From contig CALECM010000102.1 of NCBI GenBank assembly GCA_937949745.1, forward strand, positions 1 to 32,824: a stretch of DNA of 32,824 nucleotides, given 5' to 3'. This DNA is from an uncultured Bacteroidales bacterium (GTDB lineage Bacteria; Bacteroidota; Bacteroidia; Bacteroidales; WCHB1-69). The position numbers and the translations under genes were made by a program. The notes under the pieces were generated by a model that was not told where the DNA came from, did no database searches, and saw nothing but the letters and a program-made list of their open reading frames with translations. Positions 8,456 to 16,138 of this stretch are shown piece by piece (within the stretch, counting starts at the first letter, position 1; every line of letters starts with the position of its first letter).

Positions 8456-8531
8456 TCATCCTGAGCGAATTTCATCTTAAGTGGATTTGTAGTCCCGAGT
8501 GGATTGTCATCCTGAGCGAAGCGAAGGATCT
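8456..8531. repeat. Interspersed CCTGAGCGAAGCGAAGGATC repeat, two copies
   Basis: A full copy at 8507-8531 has the core CCTGAGCGAAGCGAAGGATC preceded by TCAT. A truncated copy at 8456-8469 reads TCATCCTGAGCGAA. From memory, this repeat type recurs between genes in many bacterial genomes, including Bacteroidota. The GCGAA-GCGAA tandem and the AGGATC/CCTGAG ends allow partial folding. Its function is unknown. Confidence 0.65.
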
Positions 8532-8705
8532 GTGAAATTGTTCGGGAACCTAAATCGTCAATTTCTTTATAAGGAGAGATTTCACCGTTTACCTTTGGTT
8601 GAAGATTCTTGTTGGTATCCGGGAGGTGAATATCACTTTCTCTATTATTAACTGTGACTATTGTAGCTTACATATATTAAAATCTCCATATAAGACTTTT
8701 AGGTA

Positions 8706-8742
8706 TTTACCGTACCCTGAATTTGTCGAAGGGTACGGTAAA
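8706..8742. terminator. 13-bp-stem hairpin between convergent genes
   Basis: Perfect inverted repeat with arms TTTACCGTACCCT (8706-8718) and AGGGTACGGTAAA (8730-8742), and an 11-base loop GAATTTGTCGA. It lies 50 bases past the DJ-1 stop and 316 bases past the DUF5714 stop, so it could end or stabilise transcripts from either side. There is no strong T-run on either flank, so a classical intrinsic terminator is not proven. The loop and inner stem resemble the widespread CCCTGA-TTGTCGAAGGG interspersed repeat. Confidence 0.5.
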
Positions 8743-8791
8743 GGTGTTTAAAGAAAACGAATTACTATACGAAAGAAGTGAATGCAGGAGT

Positions 8792-9319
8792 CTATTTCAA
8801 TGCTTTCAACAGATCCGGTATCATGGCCGGAATAGTATTCTCAGTCTGGGCGGTATAAAGATTCCCTTCGATTACAAAAGCTTTATCAGTCCCGACTACA
8901 CTTTGCACCACCGATTTAATGAACGGATGCAAAGCCACTTTTTTCCCTTTGCCGATCCCGGTTTCATCCAAAAGTAAAGCCAGGGCGCAATGGCCGATGA
9001 TCATTTTGCCTTTATCATCAAAAGTTTTCATTATGGTGAGCATATCCTGGTTGTATGGTTTTCCGGCATTCTCACTGAATTTGGGCATGGCATCCCCACA
9101 AGCGAAAACCAATGCGTCATACTCATCTTCATGTCCTTTTAAATGTGCGATAACATCGTCGGTCCACATGGTAATTCCCGAATTGGTCTTTACTTCCGTG
9201 TTATCCGCTACCGCGAATGTTTTGAAAGGAATACCATTTTCATAAAATGCTTCCAGATACTGGAACAAACCTGCTCCATTAACCGGATTTACTACTAAAA
9301 CTGCTACTTTCTTTGCCAT
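8792..9319 (-). CDS. DJ-1/PfpI family protein
   Basis: Protein of 175 residues from the ATG at 9319. An upstream in-frame ATG at 9355 lies inside the operator-like palindrome and is rejected; MAKKVAVLVVNP is the normal start. The DJ-1/PfpI fold shows the first strand KVAVLVV, DEYDALVFACGDAMPK (65-80), and the nucleophile elbow GHCALALL with C111. Members range from glyoxalase and deglycase-like enzymes to chaperones and amidases, and the elbow here does not allow a finer call. It is divergent from an HxlR regulator, an arrangement typical of genes induced by electrophiles or quinones. Confidence 0.87.
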   Translation of the reverse strand: MAKKVAVLVVNPVNGAGLFQYLEAFYENGIPFKTFAVADNTEVKTNSGITMWTDDVIAHLKGHEDEYDALVFACGDAMPKFSENAGKPYNQDMLTIMKTFDDKGKMIIGHCALALLLDETGIGKGKKVALHPFIKSVVQSVVGTDKAFVIEGNLYTAQTENTIPAMIPDLLKALK

Positions 9320-9355
9320 AATCGTAAATTTTAAATGATTTATTATAGTTACCAT

Positions 9356-9372
9356 AAGTAATTTAATTACTT
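9356..9372. promoter_or_regulatory. 17-bp palindrome, candidate HxlR operator
   Basis: AAGTAATTTAATTACTT has two perfect 8-base arms around a single central T. It lies in the intergenic region between the DJ-1 gene and the HxlR gene. It overlaps a plus-strand TACTTTTG element (9368-9375) and sits beside the predicted start of the minus-strand transcript, so a bound dimer could shut both. HxlR regulators bind short palindromes as winged-helix dimers. Confidence 0.5.
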
Positions 9373-9375
9373 TTG
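9368..9375 (+). promoter_or_regulatory. Candidate -7 element toward the HxlR gene
   Basis: TACTTTTG matches TAnnTTTG and overlaps the palindrome. It would give an HxlR leader of about 100 bases, which is long, so another start closer to the gene remains possible. Confidence 0.3.
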
Positions 9376-9380
9376 TGCGG

Positions 9381-9388
9381 CAAAATTA
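9381..9388 (-). promoter_or_regulatory. Candidate -7 element toward the DJ-1 gene
   Basis: On the minus strand the sequence reads TAATTTTG, matching TAnnTTTG. Transcription would start near 9374, immediately before the palindrome, with a leader of about 55 bases. The -33 match is weak. Confidence 0.4.
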
Positions 9389-9485
9389 TAATAAATAATT
9401 GACATTTATCACAAGGAACAAATTGATAATGAGGTTACAAATAGAGAACTATTAGTGATTTACAATTAAATAAAATTCAAAAACA

Positions 9486-9863
9486 ATGAAAAATTTTCAT
9501 CCTGCCGATCTTTGTCCTATCCGGGATATTCTTAGCAGGTTAGGCGACAAGTGGTCGTTGCTGGTCCTTGCAACATTAAGTGAAAACGGGACTTTGCGTT
9601 TTCGGGATATCCACAGATCTATCGGTGACGTTTCCCAACGTATGCTGACGGTTACATTACGGTCTTTGGAGGCTGACGGGCTTATTTCGAGGGAAGTATA
9701 TCCGGAAGTACCGCCAAGAGTGGAATATTCGCTTACAAATTCGGGAAAAGATCTGATGCCTCACCTCAATCATCTTGTGGGATGGGCTCTGGACAATATG
9801 AAAGAAATCAATGAAGCCAGGGAAAAATATCTGGAAAAATGCAATGCCGTATTGAAAAAATGA
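9486..9863 (+). CDS. HxlR-family transcriptional regulator
   Basis: Winged-helix regulator of 125 residues. Family signatures are CPIRDILSRLGDKWSLLVL (10-28), the recognition region GDVSQRMLTVTLRSLEADGL (47-66) and the wing REVYPEVPPRVEYSLT (69-84). C10 is the conserved amino-terminal cysteine that senses oxidants or quinones in YodB and HypR; a second cysteine, C119, is near the end. It is divergent from the DJ-1 gene, and a palindrome lies between them, so autorepression and control of the DJ-1 gene are likely. Confidence 0.94.
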   Translation: MKNFHPADLCPIRDILSRLGDKWSLLVLATLSENGTLRFRDIHRSIGDVSQRMLTVTLRSLEADGLISREVYPEVPPRVEYSLTNSGKDLMPHLNHLVGWALDNMKEINEAREKYLEKCNAVLKK

Positions 9864-9941
9864 AAAAAGGATTATATAGACTGAAAGTGTGATAAATAAA
9901 TACTTTATTGCACTAATTATAATCATAGATATCAGTTATAC

Positions 9942-10337
9942 ATGGAACAGGATTATATAAAAAGGTTGATCGAAGAGATCGGGCGTGTTTTAGGAAAAAT
10001 AGTATCTGACCTCGCAGGATTAAAAACACAGGGAAAGGTTGGTGAAATATATCAAATGGTCAGTGAAACTCTAAAGGATGAATTGGATTTTGATATAGAG
10101 GAATTAATTTCCCGTGATGACGAAATTAATTTTCTCGTTAATGAAAAATCTTTCAGCCATGCAAATATGAACATGCTTGCAGATATCTTATACTTAATGT
10201 GGAATGACGTACCGGAGAGTAAACAACAGAAACTCCATGAAAAATGTCTGGTCATTTACGAATATTTGCAGCAAACCTCCACTACTTATTCACTCGATAT
10301 ACAGCAGAAAATAGAAATTCTTAAAAAGAATTTATGA
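9942..10337 (+). CDS. Small helical protein, DUF6483-like
   Basis: Protein of 131 residues with no signal peptide, predicted nearly all-helical. The amino terminus DYIKRLIEEIGRVLGKI resembles the DUF6483 family, an assignment made from memory. The rest (EELISRDDEINFLV, NMNMLADILYLMWNDVP, and a YEYLQQTSTTYSLD segment) has the look of a tetratricopeptide-like helical bundle. It lies 78 bases after the HxlR gene and may be read from the same transcript. No function can be proposed. Confidence 0.7.
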   Translation: MEQDYIKRLIEEIGRVLGKIVSDLAGLKTQGKVGEIYQMVSETLKDELDFDIEELISRDDEINFLVNEKSFSHANMNMLADILYLMWNDVPESKQQKLHEKCLVIYEYLQQTSTTYSLDIQQKIEILKKNL

Positions 10338-10484
10338 GGATTTTTTATTGCCGGGAATGATCAGAATTTAAAATTCCTTTATTTCCATGCCGTCTTTAGT
10401 ATCCGATTTGTCCTTTTTGTCAAATTGATATTCAAATATATTTTATATTTTTTCAATTTCGCTATTAATTATCATGATTTGATG

Positions 10485-10514
10485 TTGATGGAAACATCAG
10501 AAAATGTAAATTTG
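10485..10514 (+). promoter_or_regulatory. Predicted promoter of the polyferredoxin operon
   Basis: A TAAATTTG -7 element (10507-10514) is preceded by TTG (10485-10487) with a 19-base gap, which fits the Bacteroidota -33/-7 layout. Transcription would begin near 10521, about 30 bases before the ATG at 10553. The rest of the 215-base gap from 10338 is AT-rich and shows nothing else. Confidence 0.55.
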
Positions 10515-10552
10515 TCGGAAAATTAAAAATAACGGTTAAATTTTAAAGAATT

Positions 10553-12058
10553 ATGTTGCGAAAAATCCGAATTTCCCTGGCTGTAGTCTGTTTCGTGTTC
10601 ATTACTTTGCTCTTCCTTGATTTTACCGGTACGCTGCACCATTGGTTCGGATGGTTAGCCAGGATCCAGTTTATCCCGGCATTACTGGCTTTGAATATCG
10701 GGATTGTGGCGGGAATATTGTTAATCACGTTACTTTTCGGACGGGTCTACTGTTCTGTCATTTGTCCACTGGGGGTTTATCAGGATGGTGTATCACGGTT
10801 GAGGTCGGGCAGGAAAAAACATCGCTTTAGTTATTCCCCGGCTAAGAACTGGCTACGCTACGGAGTACTGGTTCTTTATATTATAGCTTTCATAGTCGGT
10901 ATTAGTGCTGTCATTTCTTTACTGGACCCATACAGCGCATACGGACGTATCGCCTCTACTATTTTCGGCCCCATATATCAGTGGGGGAACAATCTGCTGG
11001 CTTATTTTGCGGAACGAATGAACAGTTATGCTTTTTATTCGGTGGACGTATGGGTGAAAAGTATTCCCACGCTTTTGATCGCCATCATAACCATACTTGT
11101 CGTAAGTGTATTGGCGTGGCGCAACGGAAGGACCTATTGCAACACCATTTGTCCTGTAGGTACCATACTGGGCTTTGTATCCCGTTTCTCCCTGTTTAAA
11201 CCCCGTTTCGTTGAAAGTAAATGTAATCAGTGCGGTTTATGTTCGCGTAGTTGTAAAGCCTCCTGTATTAATGGTAAAGAGCGGATAATTGACTATAGCC
11301 GTTGTGTGTCGTGCATGAATTGCATTGAAAGTTGTAATAAAGGAGGTATAAAATACAGGGCGGTTTTAAAGCCGGTAAAGACTACCAAAGTGAAGGAAGA
11401 ACCCATAACTGAAACCGGTCCTGAAACCGGCACATCCCGTCGTAAGTTCATCGGCTTGGCCACAGCCTTTGCGGTAACCTCTGCTTTAAAAGCCCAGGAA
11501 GATAAAGTAGACGGCGGACTGGCTATTATCGAAGAAAAGAAAATCCCGAAAAGATTAACCCCGGTTAAGCCTCCCGGTTCATTCAATGCGAATAATTTCG
11601 ACAGGCGTTGTACTTCCTGCCAGTTATGCGTATCGGTATGTCCGAATCAGATATTACGCCCTTCCAATGAACTGGCGCATTTTATGCAACCTGAAATGTC
11701 TTTTGAACGGGGATATTGTCGTCCCGAATGCACCAAATGTTCTGAAGTCTGTCCTTCCGGAGCTATCCGGCGGATAGATGCGGCGGAGAAGTCTTCATTG
11801 CAGATCGGTCACGCCGTCTGGATCAGCAGTAATTGTGTGGTAAATACCGATGAGGTAACCTGCACGGCTTGCGAACGGCATTGTCCTACGGGAGCGATCT
11901 TCCGCGTACCTCGCGATCCGCAGGATCCGGAATCACTTAAAATACCGGTCATAGATACGGAACGCTGTATCGGATGCGGCGCCTGTGAGAATCTTTGTCC
12001 CGCCCGGCCGTTCAGCGCCATCTATGTGGAGGGACATACCCGGCACAGGACTATATAA
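10553..12058 (+). CDS. NapH/NapG-like membrane polyferredoxin
   Basis: Fe-S electron-transfer protein of 501 residues. The first half resembles NapH: membrane helices near 6-24, 40-62, 102-124 and 171-189, and the two CxxxCP motifs (C67/C71 and C196/C200). A 2[4Fe-4S] ferredoxin-type domain follows, with C224, C227, C230, C234 and C251, C254, C257, C261. At 295-300 the sequence reads SRRKFI followed by a hydrophobic stretch (GLATAFAVTSALKA), which looks like an internal twin-arginine signal. The second half is NapG-like with four further cysteine clusters (C353-C363, C389-C400, around C437-C444, and C472-C482). The protein appears to join a quinol-facing membrane module to an exported ferredoxin. 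It is followed after 34 bases by a Tat-type aldo-keto reductase gene, its likely electron partner. Confidence 0.9.
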   Translation: MLRKIRISLAVVCFVFITLLFLDFTGTLHHWFGWLARIQFIPALLALNIGIVAGILLITLLFGRVYCSVICPLGVYQDGVSRLRSGRKKHRFSYSPAKNWLRYGVLVLYIIAFIVGISAVISLLDPYSAYGRIASTIFGPIYQWGNNLLAYFAERMNSYAFYSVDVWVKSIPTLLIAIITILVVSVLAWRNGRTYCNTICPVGTILGFVSRFSLFKPRFVESKCNQCGLCSRSCKASCINGKERIIDYSRCVSCMNCIESCNKGGIKYRAVLKPVKTTKVKEEPITETGPETGTSRRKFIGLATAFAVTSALKAQEDKVDGGLAIIEEKKIPKRLTPVKPPGSFNANNFDRRCTSCQLCVSVCPNQILRPSNELAHFMQPEMSFERGYCRPECTKCSEVCPSGAIRRIDAAEKSSLQIGHAVWISSNCVVNTDEVTCTACERHCPTGAIFRVPRDPQDPESLKIPVIDTERCIGCGACENLCPARPFSAIYVEGHTRHRTI

Positions 12059-12092
12059 TTATCGTAAGTGTAAATTGAAAATTGAAATAACT

Positions 12093-13484
12093 ATGTCGAA
12101 CAATAACCATAAAGATATTAATCGAAGGGACTTTTTAAAAGTATTGGGTTTGGGAACGGTAGCAGCCGGTGCCACCTTGTATGGATGTGATTCCGGTAAT
12201 CCGGCAGGAGAACATGGAGTTCTTGGGGAAGTTCCTACCGACAAAATGACCTACCGTACGAATCCGCATACGGGCGATAAAGTGTCGCTGCTCGGATTCG
12301 GATGCATGCGATGGCCTTTGCGGCCCGCTGCCGACGGGAGCGGGGAGGAAATAGACCAGGAGGCGGTGAATGAACTGGTAGATTACGCAATTGCCCATGG
12401 GGTCAATTATTTCGATACGTCTCCACGGTATGTTCGCGGAATGTCGGAAAAAGCGACGGGAATTGCACTCAGTCGCCATCCTCGCGATAAATACTTTATT
12501 GCTACGAAGATGTCTAACCAGGCAGAGGATAAAAAGTTAAGATCCCGGGAAGGTTCTATCGCCATGTACCGCAAATCGTTTGAAGACCTTCAGGTAGATT
12601 ATCTGGATTATTATCTGTTGCATACCATTGGCAATGGTGGTATGGCGACTTTTAAGGAACGTTTTTACGATAATGGAATGCTCGATTTCTTACTGAAAGA
12701 AAAAGAAGCCGGCCGTATCAGGAATCTGGGCTGGTCTTTCCACGGAGATATCGAGGTGTTTGACCATTTGCTGGCCCGTGATGATATTCAGTGGGATTTC
12801 GCGCAGATCCAATTGAATTACGTAGACTGGCAAAATGCCACGGGATGGAATACCAATGCCGAATACCTGTATAATGAACTGGTAAAACATAATGTACCCG
12901 CCGTTATTATGGAGCCACTGCTGGGAGGACAATTGTCGAGACTTAATGCTCATGCCCTGTCGGTGTTGAAAGAACAACGTCCTGAAGATAGTGCCGCTTC
13001 CTGGGCTTTCCGTTATGCGGGAACTCCGGAAGATGTGCTCACCGTATTGAGCGGTATGGTATATATGGAACATTTGCAGGAAAATATCCGTACATATTCT
13101 CCGTTGGAACCCCTTTCCGAAGCCGAATACCGGTCGCTCGAAAAAGTTACCGATATCATACTCCGGTCGGATCTGATACAATGCACCGAATGCCAGTATT
13201 GTATGCCGTGTCCTTACGGTTTGGATATTCCCGGCATTTTTGCTCATTATAACAGGTGTATCACTGCGGAGAAATTGCCAAAAAGCTCACAGGATGAAAA
13301 TTACCGGAAAGCCCGTCGGGATTACCTGATTGGCTATGACCGGAGTGTCCCCAAATTAAGACAGGCCAACCATTGTATCAGTTGCGACAAATGCATACCC
13401 AAATGCCCCCAGAAAATCCAGATACCGCAGGAACTGATCAGGATTGATGAATATACCGAAAAATTAAAACAGGGAATCCTTTAA
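12093..13484 (+). CDS. Tat-exported aldo-keto reductase with ferredoxin domain
   Basis: Oxidoreductase of 463 residues. I chose the ATG at 12093; the upstream frame to 11985 overlaps the previous gene and would bury the signal peptide. The twin-arginine signal is NRRDFLK (10-16) with a hydrophobic core to residue 30 and C32 just after, so it may also be a lipoprotein. The aldo-keto reductase tetrad is complete: D108, Y113, K139 and H177. The carboxy-terminal ferredoxin-like region has C364, C367, C370, C373 (CTECQYCMPC) and C428, C431, C434, C438. Aldo-keto reductases normally use cytosolic NADPH; Tat export would carry the folded protein with its cofactors out. Electrons may come from the polyferredoxin encoded directly upstream. 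The physiological substrate is unknown. Confidence 0.92.
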   Translation: MSNNNHKDINRRDFLKVLGLGTVAAGATLYGCDSGNPAGEHGVLGEVPTDKMTYRTNPHTGDKVSLLGFGCMRWPLRPAADGSGEEIDQEAVNELVDYAIAHGVNYFDTSPRYVRGMSEKATGIALSRHPRDKYFIATKMSNQAEDKKLRSREGSIAMYRKSFEDLQVDYLDYYLLHTIGNGGMATFKERFYDNGMLDFLLKEKEAGRIRNLGWSFHGDIEVFDHLLARDDIQWDFAQIQLNYVDWQNATGWNTNAEYLYNELVKHNVPAVIMEPLLGGQLSRLNAHALSVLKEQRPEDSAASWAFRYAGTPEDVLTVLSGMVYMEHLQENIRTYSPLEPLSEAEYRSLEKVTDIILRSDLIQCTECQYCMPCPYGLDIPGIFAHYNRCITAEKLPKSSQDENYRKARRDYLIGYDRSVPKLRQANHCISCDKCIPKCPQKIQIPQELIRIDEYTEKLKQGIL

Positions 13485-13516
13485 AGTAAAATTCATATAG
13501 AGCTTAAAGAATAAAT

Positions 13517-14326
13517 ATGGATCCTTTGCAGACGCTCAGATATTCGGATATCTTTTTGGCCATGTATTTTAACGACGGTCGTTCATGTACCCATAAAAAT
13601 CATGAGCATGTCCTTGTTTACGTTTATTCAGGGGAATTGGAAATTAATGAAAGAGGTAAGATTACCTGTCTTCATAAAGGGATGTCTGCGTTTATCCGCC
13701 GGGATAATCAGGTGCAGATGACCAAGCAATCCAGAAACGGAGAACAGTTCAAAGCCATATTCCTGATGTTTACCCGTAAGTTTTTACGTGAATTTTACCA
13801 GCAAATGGATAAAAGTTTGATTCCGGAGGAATCCAGACGGCAGCGGATCAGCTTATATCTTATGCCGGAAAGGCCTGATGTGACCAGCTTGTTCGAATCT
13901 ATGAAACCCTATTTCGATTCTTCGATAAAACCTACCGACGAATTATTAAAACTCAAAATGACCGAGGGTATTTATGTACTTTTGAATACGGATAAAAATT
14001 TTTATTCTTCTCTTTTTGATTTTACAGAACCCTGGAAAATAGATATTCTCGATTATCTGAACGAAAATTATATGTATGACCTGAGCATGGAGGAAATAGC
14101 TAGGTATACAGGTCGAAGTCTGGCCACCTTCAAAAGGGACTTTAAGAAATACAGTAATCTCACACCGCAGAAGTGGCTGATCCATAAGAGGCTTGAGATA
14201 GCCCATGAAAAAATTAAATGTGAAAATAAAAAGGTTTCTGATGTTTATCTCGAAGTAGGATTTAAAAACCTGTCGCATTTTTCCAGAACTTATAAAGAAA
14301 TATACGGTACGGCTCCGACCAAATAA
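13517..14326 (+). CDS. AraC-family transcriptional regulator
   Basis: Regulator of 269 residues. The first part (about 20-90) resembles the cupin-type ligand pocket of AraC proteins: histidine-rich HKNHEHVLVYVYSGELEI and a following KGMSAFIRRDNQVQM. The DNA-binding domain occupies about 170-267 with two helix-turn-helix units; MEEIARYTGRSLATFKRDFK and VYLEVGFKNLSHFSRTYKE are typical. It lies 32 bases after the aldo-keto reductase gene, so it is probably cotranscribed. The ligand and targets are unknown; the redox genes on both sides are the natural candidates. Confidence 0.92.
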   Translation: MDPLQTLRYSDIFLAMYFNDGRSCTHKNHEHVLVYVYSGELEINERGKITCLHKGMSAFIRRDNQVQMTKQSRNGEQFKAIFLMFTRKFLREFYQQMDKSLIPEESRRQRISLYLMPERPDVTSLFESMKPYFDSSIKPTDELLKLKMTEGIYVLLNTDKNFYSSLFDFTEPWKIDILDYLNENYMYDLSMEEIARYTGRSLATFKRDFKKYSNLTPQKWLIHKRLEIAHEKIKCENKKVSDVYLEVGFKNLSHFSRTYKEIYGTAPTK

Positions 14327-14525
14327 GAGGGGCTTTTCCAGCCGTTTACTGCTTAGTGGCAAAATATGAAGTCGTCCCGGTTTTTTTACCAGATCAACTT
14401 CTTTTAATCTATCCCATCCGGTGTAACTCATCCCGGAATGGAATTTTATCAATAAATATGATAAATGAGCTCCAAAACAAAACATTTTGAGCCGGAGAAA
14501 TAACCTCTCTTTGTTATGTTCCGTT
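14327..14525. other. Intergenic region, no gene seen
   Basis: A minus-strand frame from 14485 reads into the antisense of the AraC gene. Its first 50 residues look somewhat protein-like but match no family I can defend. Confidence 0.4.
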
Positions 14526-14533
14526 TACTTTTG
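14526..14533 (+). promoter_or_regulatory. Candidate -7 element for the RibD-C-like gene
   Basis: TACTTTTG matches TAnnTTTG, 20 bases before the ATG at 14554. A TTTG at 14510-14513 is too close to serve as -33 (12-base gap). Confidence 0.4.
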
Positions 14534-14553
14534 TATTATTAAAAATTAAAAAT

Positions 14554-15276
14554 ATGAAACCGGAAATTATTTGTCATATGATCAGTACGGTGGACGGACG
14601 CCTCATTACCGACCGCTGGACCGGGCCTTATGACGGTAAAAGTAAAGATGAGGTTATGCAACCTTATTTTACGATAAGCGATGAACTGGGCGGGGATGCC
14701 TGGATGATCGGGCGGATTACGCTACAACGGCATTATTTCCCCGGAACGTTCGACCATACTCCTTATCCGGCGGCCATCAATCACGAAACTTTTATCGGCA
14801 AACGGGAGAGCAAACGCGCTGTGGTCGTGATCGATCCTAAAGGTAAAATCAAATATGATGCGGACCATGCGGAAGGAGATAACATTATCGCTGTTCTTGG
14901 CGAAAAGGTGTCCGGAGAATATCTGGCTTTTCTTCAGGAAAAAAGAATTTCTTATCTGTTTGCCGGCCCCGACGGGAACGATATCGGCAAGGCCATGGAA
15001 ACATTAGGAACGGTTTTTGGGATGAAACGTATCCTGCTTGAAGGCGGCGGAATCATCAACGGTACATTTTTAAAGGCAGGCCTGATCGATGAGCTGAGTT
15101 TGATGGTCTATCCCGGTATCGACGGTTTAGCCGGAATGCCTACGATTTTTGAATATATGGGAAAGGACGGGGAGTTACCCGCTTCCGGGCAATCGTTGGA
15201 ATTGGTCTCAAACAAACTGTTGGACAACGGAGTTGTATGGTTATATTATCGTTTTCATCACCATAATGAAAGATAA
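14554..15276 (+). CDS. RibD C-terminal/DHFR-like reductase
   Basis: Protein of 240 residues with the reductase fold shared by the RibD carboxy-terminal domain and dihydrofolate reductase. Motifs are STVDGR (11-16), MIGRITLQ (51-58), LLEGGGIINGTFL (161-173) and GLIDELSLMVYP (176-187). No deaminase domain is fused, so it is probably not the riboflavin pathway enzyme but a stand-alone NAD(P)H-dependent reductase. It has no signal peptide, unlike the genes on both sides. Substrate unknown. Confidence 0.9.
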   Translation: MKPEIICHMISTVDGRLITDRWTGPYDGKSKDEVMQPYFTISDELGGDAWMIGRITLQRHYFPGTFDHTPYPAAINHETFIGKRESKRAVVVIDPKGKIKYDADHAEGDNIIAVLGEKVSGEYLAFLQEKRISYLFAGPDGNDIGKAMETLGTVFGMKRILLEGGGIINGTFLKAGLIDELSLMVYPGIDGLAGMPTIFEYMGKDGELPASGQSLELVSNKLLDNGVVWLYYRFHHHNER

Positions 15277-15298
15277 GATATCCTAAATTTATACACTA

Positions 15299-15331
15299 TT
15301 TCCGGTTGAACTTCCGGATAAAATATTTTTG
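15299..15331 (+). promoter_or_regulatory. Predicted promoter of the CMD-cupin-DUF362 operon
   Basis: TTTC (15299-15302) and TATTTTTG (15324-15331) are separated by 21 bases, close to the Bacteroidota layout, with one mismatch in the -33 box. Transcription would begin near 15338. Confidence 0.45.
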
Positions 15332-15392
15332 ATACTGGGAAAAGGCCAAGCAAACATCATGCTGGCTATTCTTATCCATTTAAAAGAAAAAC

Positions 15393-16109
15393 ATGAAAAA
15401 AGTAGAAGTAATATTACTGGCCATCGTAGCCTTCGGTTTTCATCACAATATAAATGCGCAAAATATGAACAATGTCCTGGATAAAAAACAACAGAAGATC
15501 GTGACAATCGCGGCCAATACCGCCGTGGGAAATCTGGAAGCCCTGAAAACAGAACTTAACGCCGGACTGGATGCCGGACTGACGGTAAACCAGATCAAAG
15601 AAATACTGGTGCAAATGTATGCCTATTGTGGTTTCCCGAGGAGTCTGCAGGGAATCAATATATTCATGGCTGTGACGGACGACCGGAAAGCAAAAGGAAT
15701 CCGGGACGAAATAGGTCCTGACGCGTCTCCGATTACAGATACCGGCGATAAATATGCCCGTGGAAAAGCAACCCTTCAACATCTTACCGGCGTGGAAGAA
15801 AAAATTCCGGCAGGCGCTAATGCTTTCGCTCCCGCCATCGACGTATTTCTTAAAGAACATCTGTTTGCCGATATCTTCGATCGGGATATCTTAACTTACC
15901 GGGAAAGGGAACTCGCCACGATTTCCGCGCTGGCGGCCATGAAAGGAGTTGAGCCTATGCTGCAGGGACATCTTAATATGGGGATGAATGTAGGACTTAC
16001 AGAAGAACAACTCAATGAAGTAATGGCCATTATCGGGAAAAATATTGGTAGCGAACAGGAAACTACGGGCAAACGCATATTAGAACAGGTTGTCCGGAAC
16101 AGAAAATAA
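15393..16109 (+). CDS. Exported carboxymuconolactone decarboxylase-like protein
   Basis: Protein of 238 residues with an N-terminal Sec signal peptide (residues 1-22, cleavage likely after NINA). Two CMD/AhpD-type repeats follow. The first (about 35-95) has E70 and C79 in EILVQMYAYCGFP. The second (about 165-232) carries REREL and GHLNMGMNVGLTEEQLNEV but has no cysteine. AhpD proper uses a CxxC pair; this protein has only one cysteine, so a disulfide-reducing role like AhpD is not supported. Many periplasmic members are annotated only by fold. It is followed after 29 bases by the cupin lipoprotein gene, probably in one operon. Confidence 0.88.
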   Translation: MKKVEVILLAIVAFGFHHNINAQNMNNVLDKKQQKIVTIAANTAVGNLEALKTELNAGLDAGLTVNQIKEILVQMYAYCGFPRSLQGINIFMAVTDDRKAKGIRDEIGPDASPITDTGDKYARGKATLQHLTGVEEKIPAGANAFAPAIDVFLKEHLFADIFDRDILTYRERELATISALAAMKGVEPMLQGHLNMGMNVGLTEEQLNEVMAIIGKNIGSEQETTGKRILEQVVRNRK

Positions 16110-16138
16110 AATCATTTAATTGAATAAATATAATAACA

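Larger units (their letters stand above)
8391..8791. other. 401-base intergenic region between convergent genes
   Basis: No convincing gene. It holds a degenerate and a full copy of a CCTGAGCGAA repeat (8456-8531) and a strong hairpin (8706-8742), both annotated separately. The plus-strand reading frame that begins at 8723 runs through the hairpin into the antisense of the DJ-1 gene and is not credible. Confidence 0.7.

Noticed and set aside
8723..8977. Plus-strand frame of 84 codons.
   Set aside because: It begins inside the hairpin repeat and mostly covers the antisense of the DJ-1 gene.
14340..14485. Minus-strand frame with a protein-like segment (IKFHSGMSYTGWDRL), faintly like an HNH nuclease remnant.
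   Set aside because: No HNH histidine pair follows, and the frame runs into the antisense of the AraC gene.
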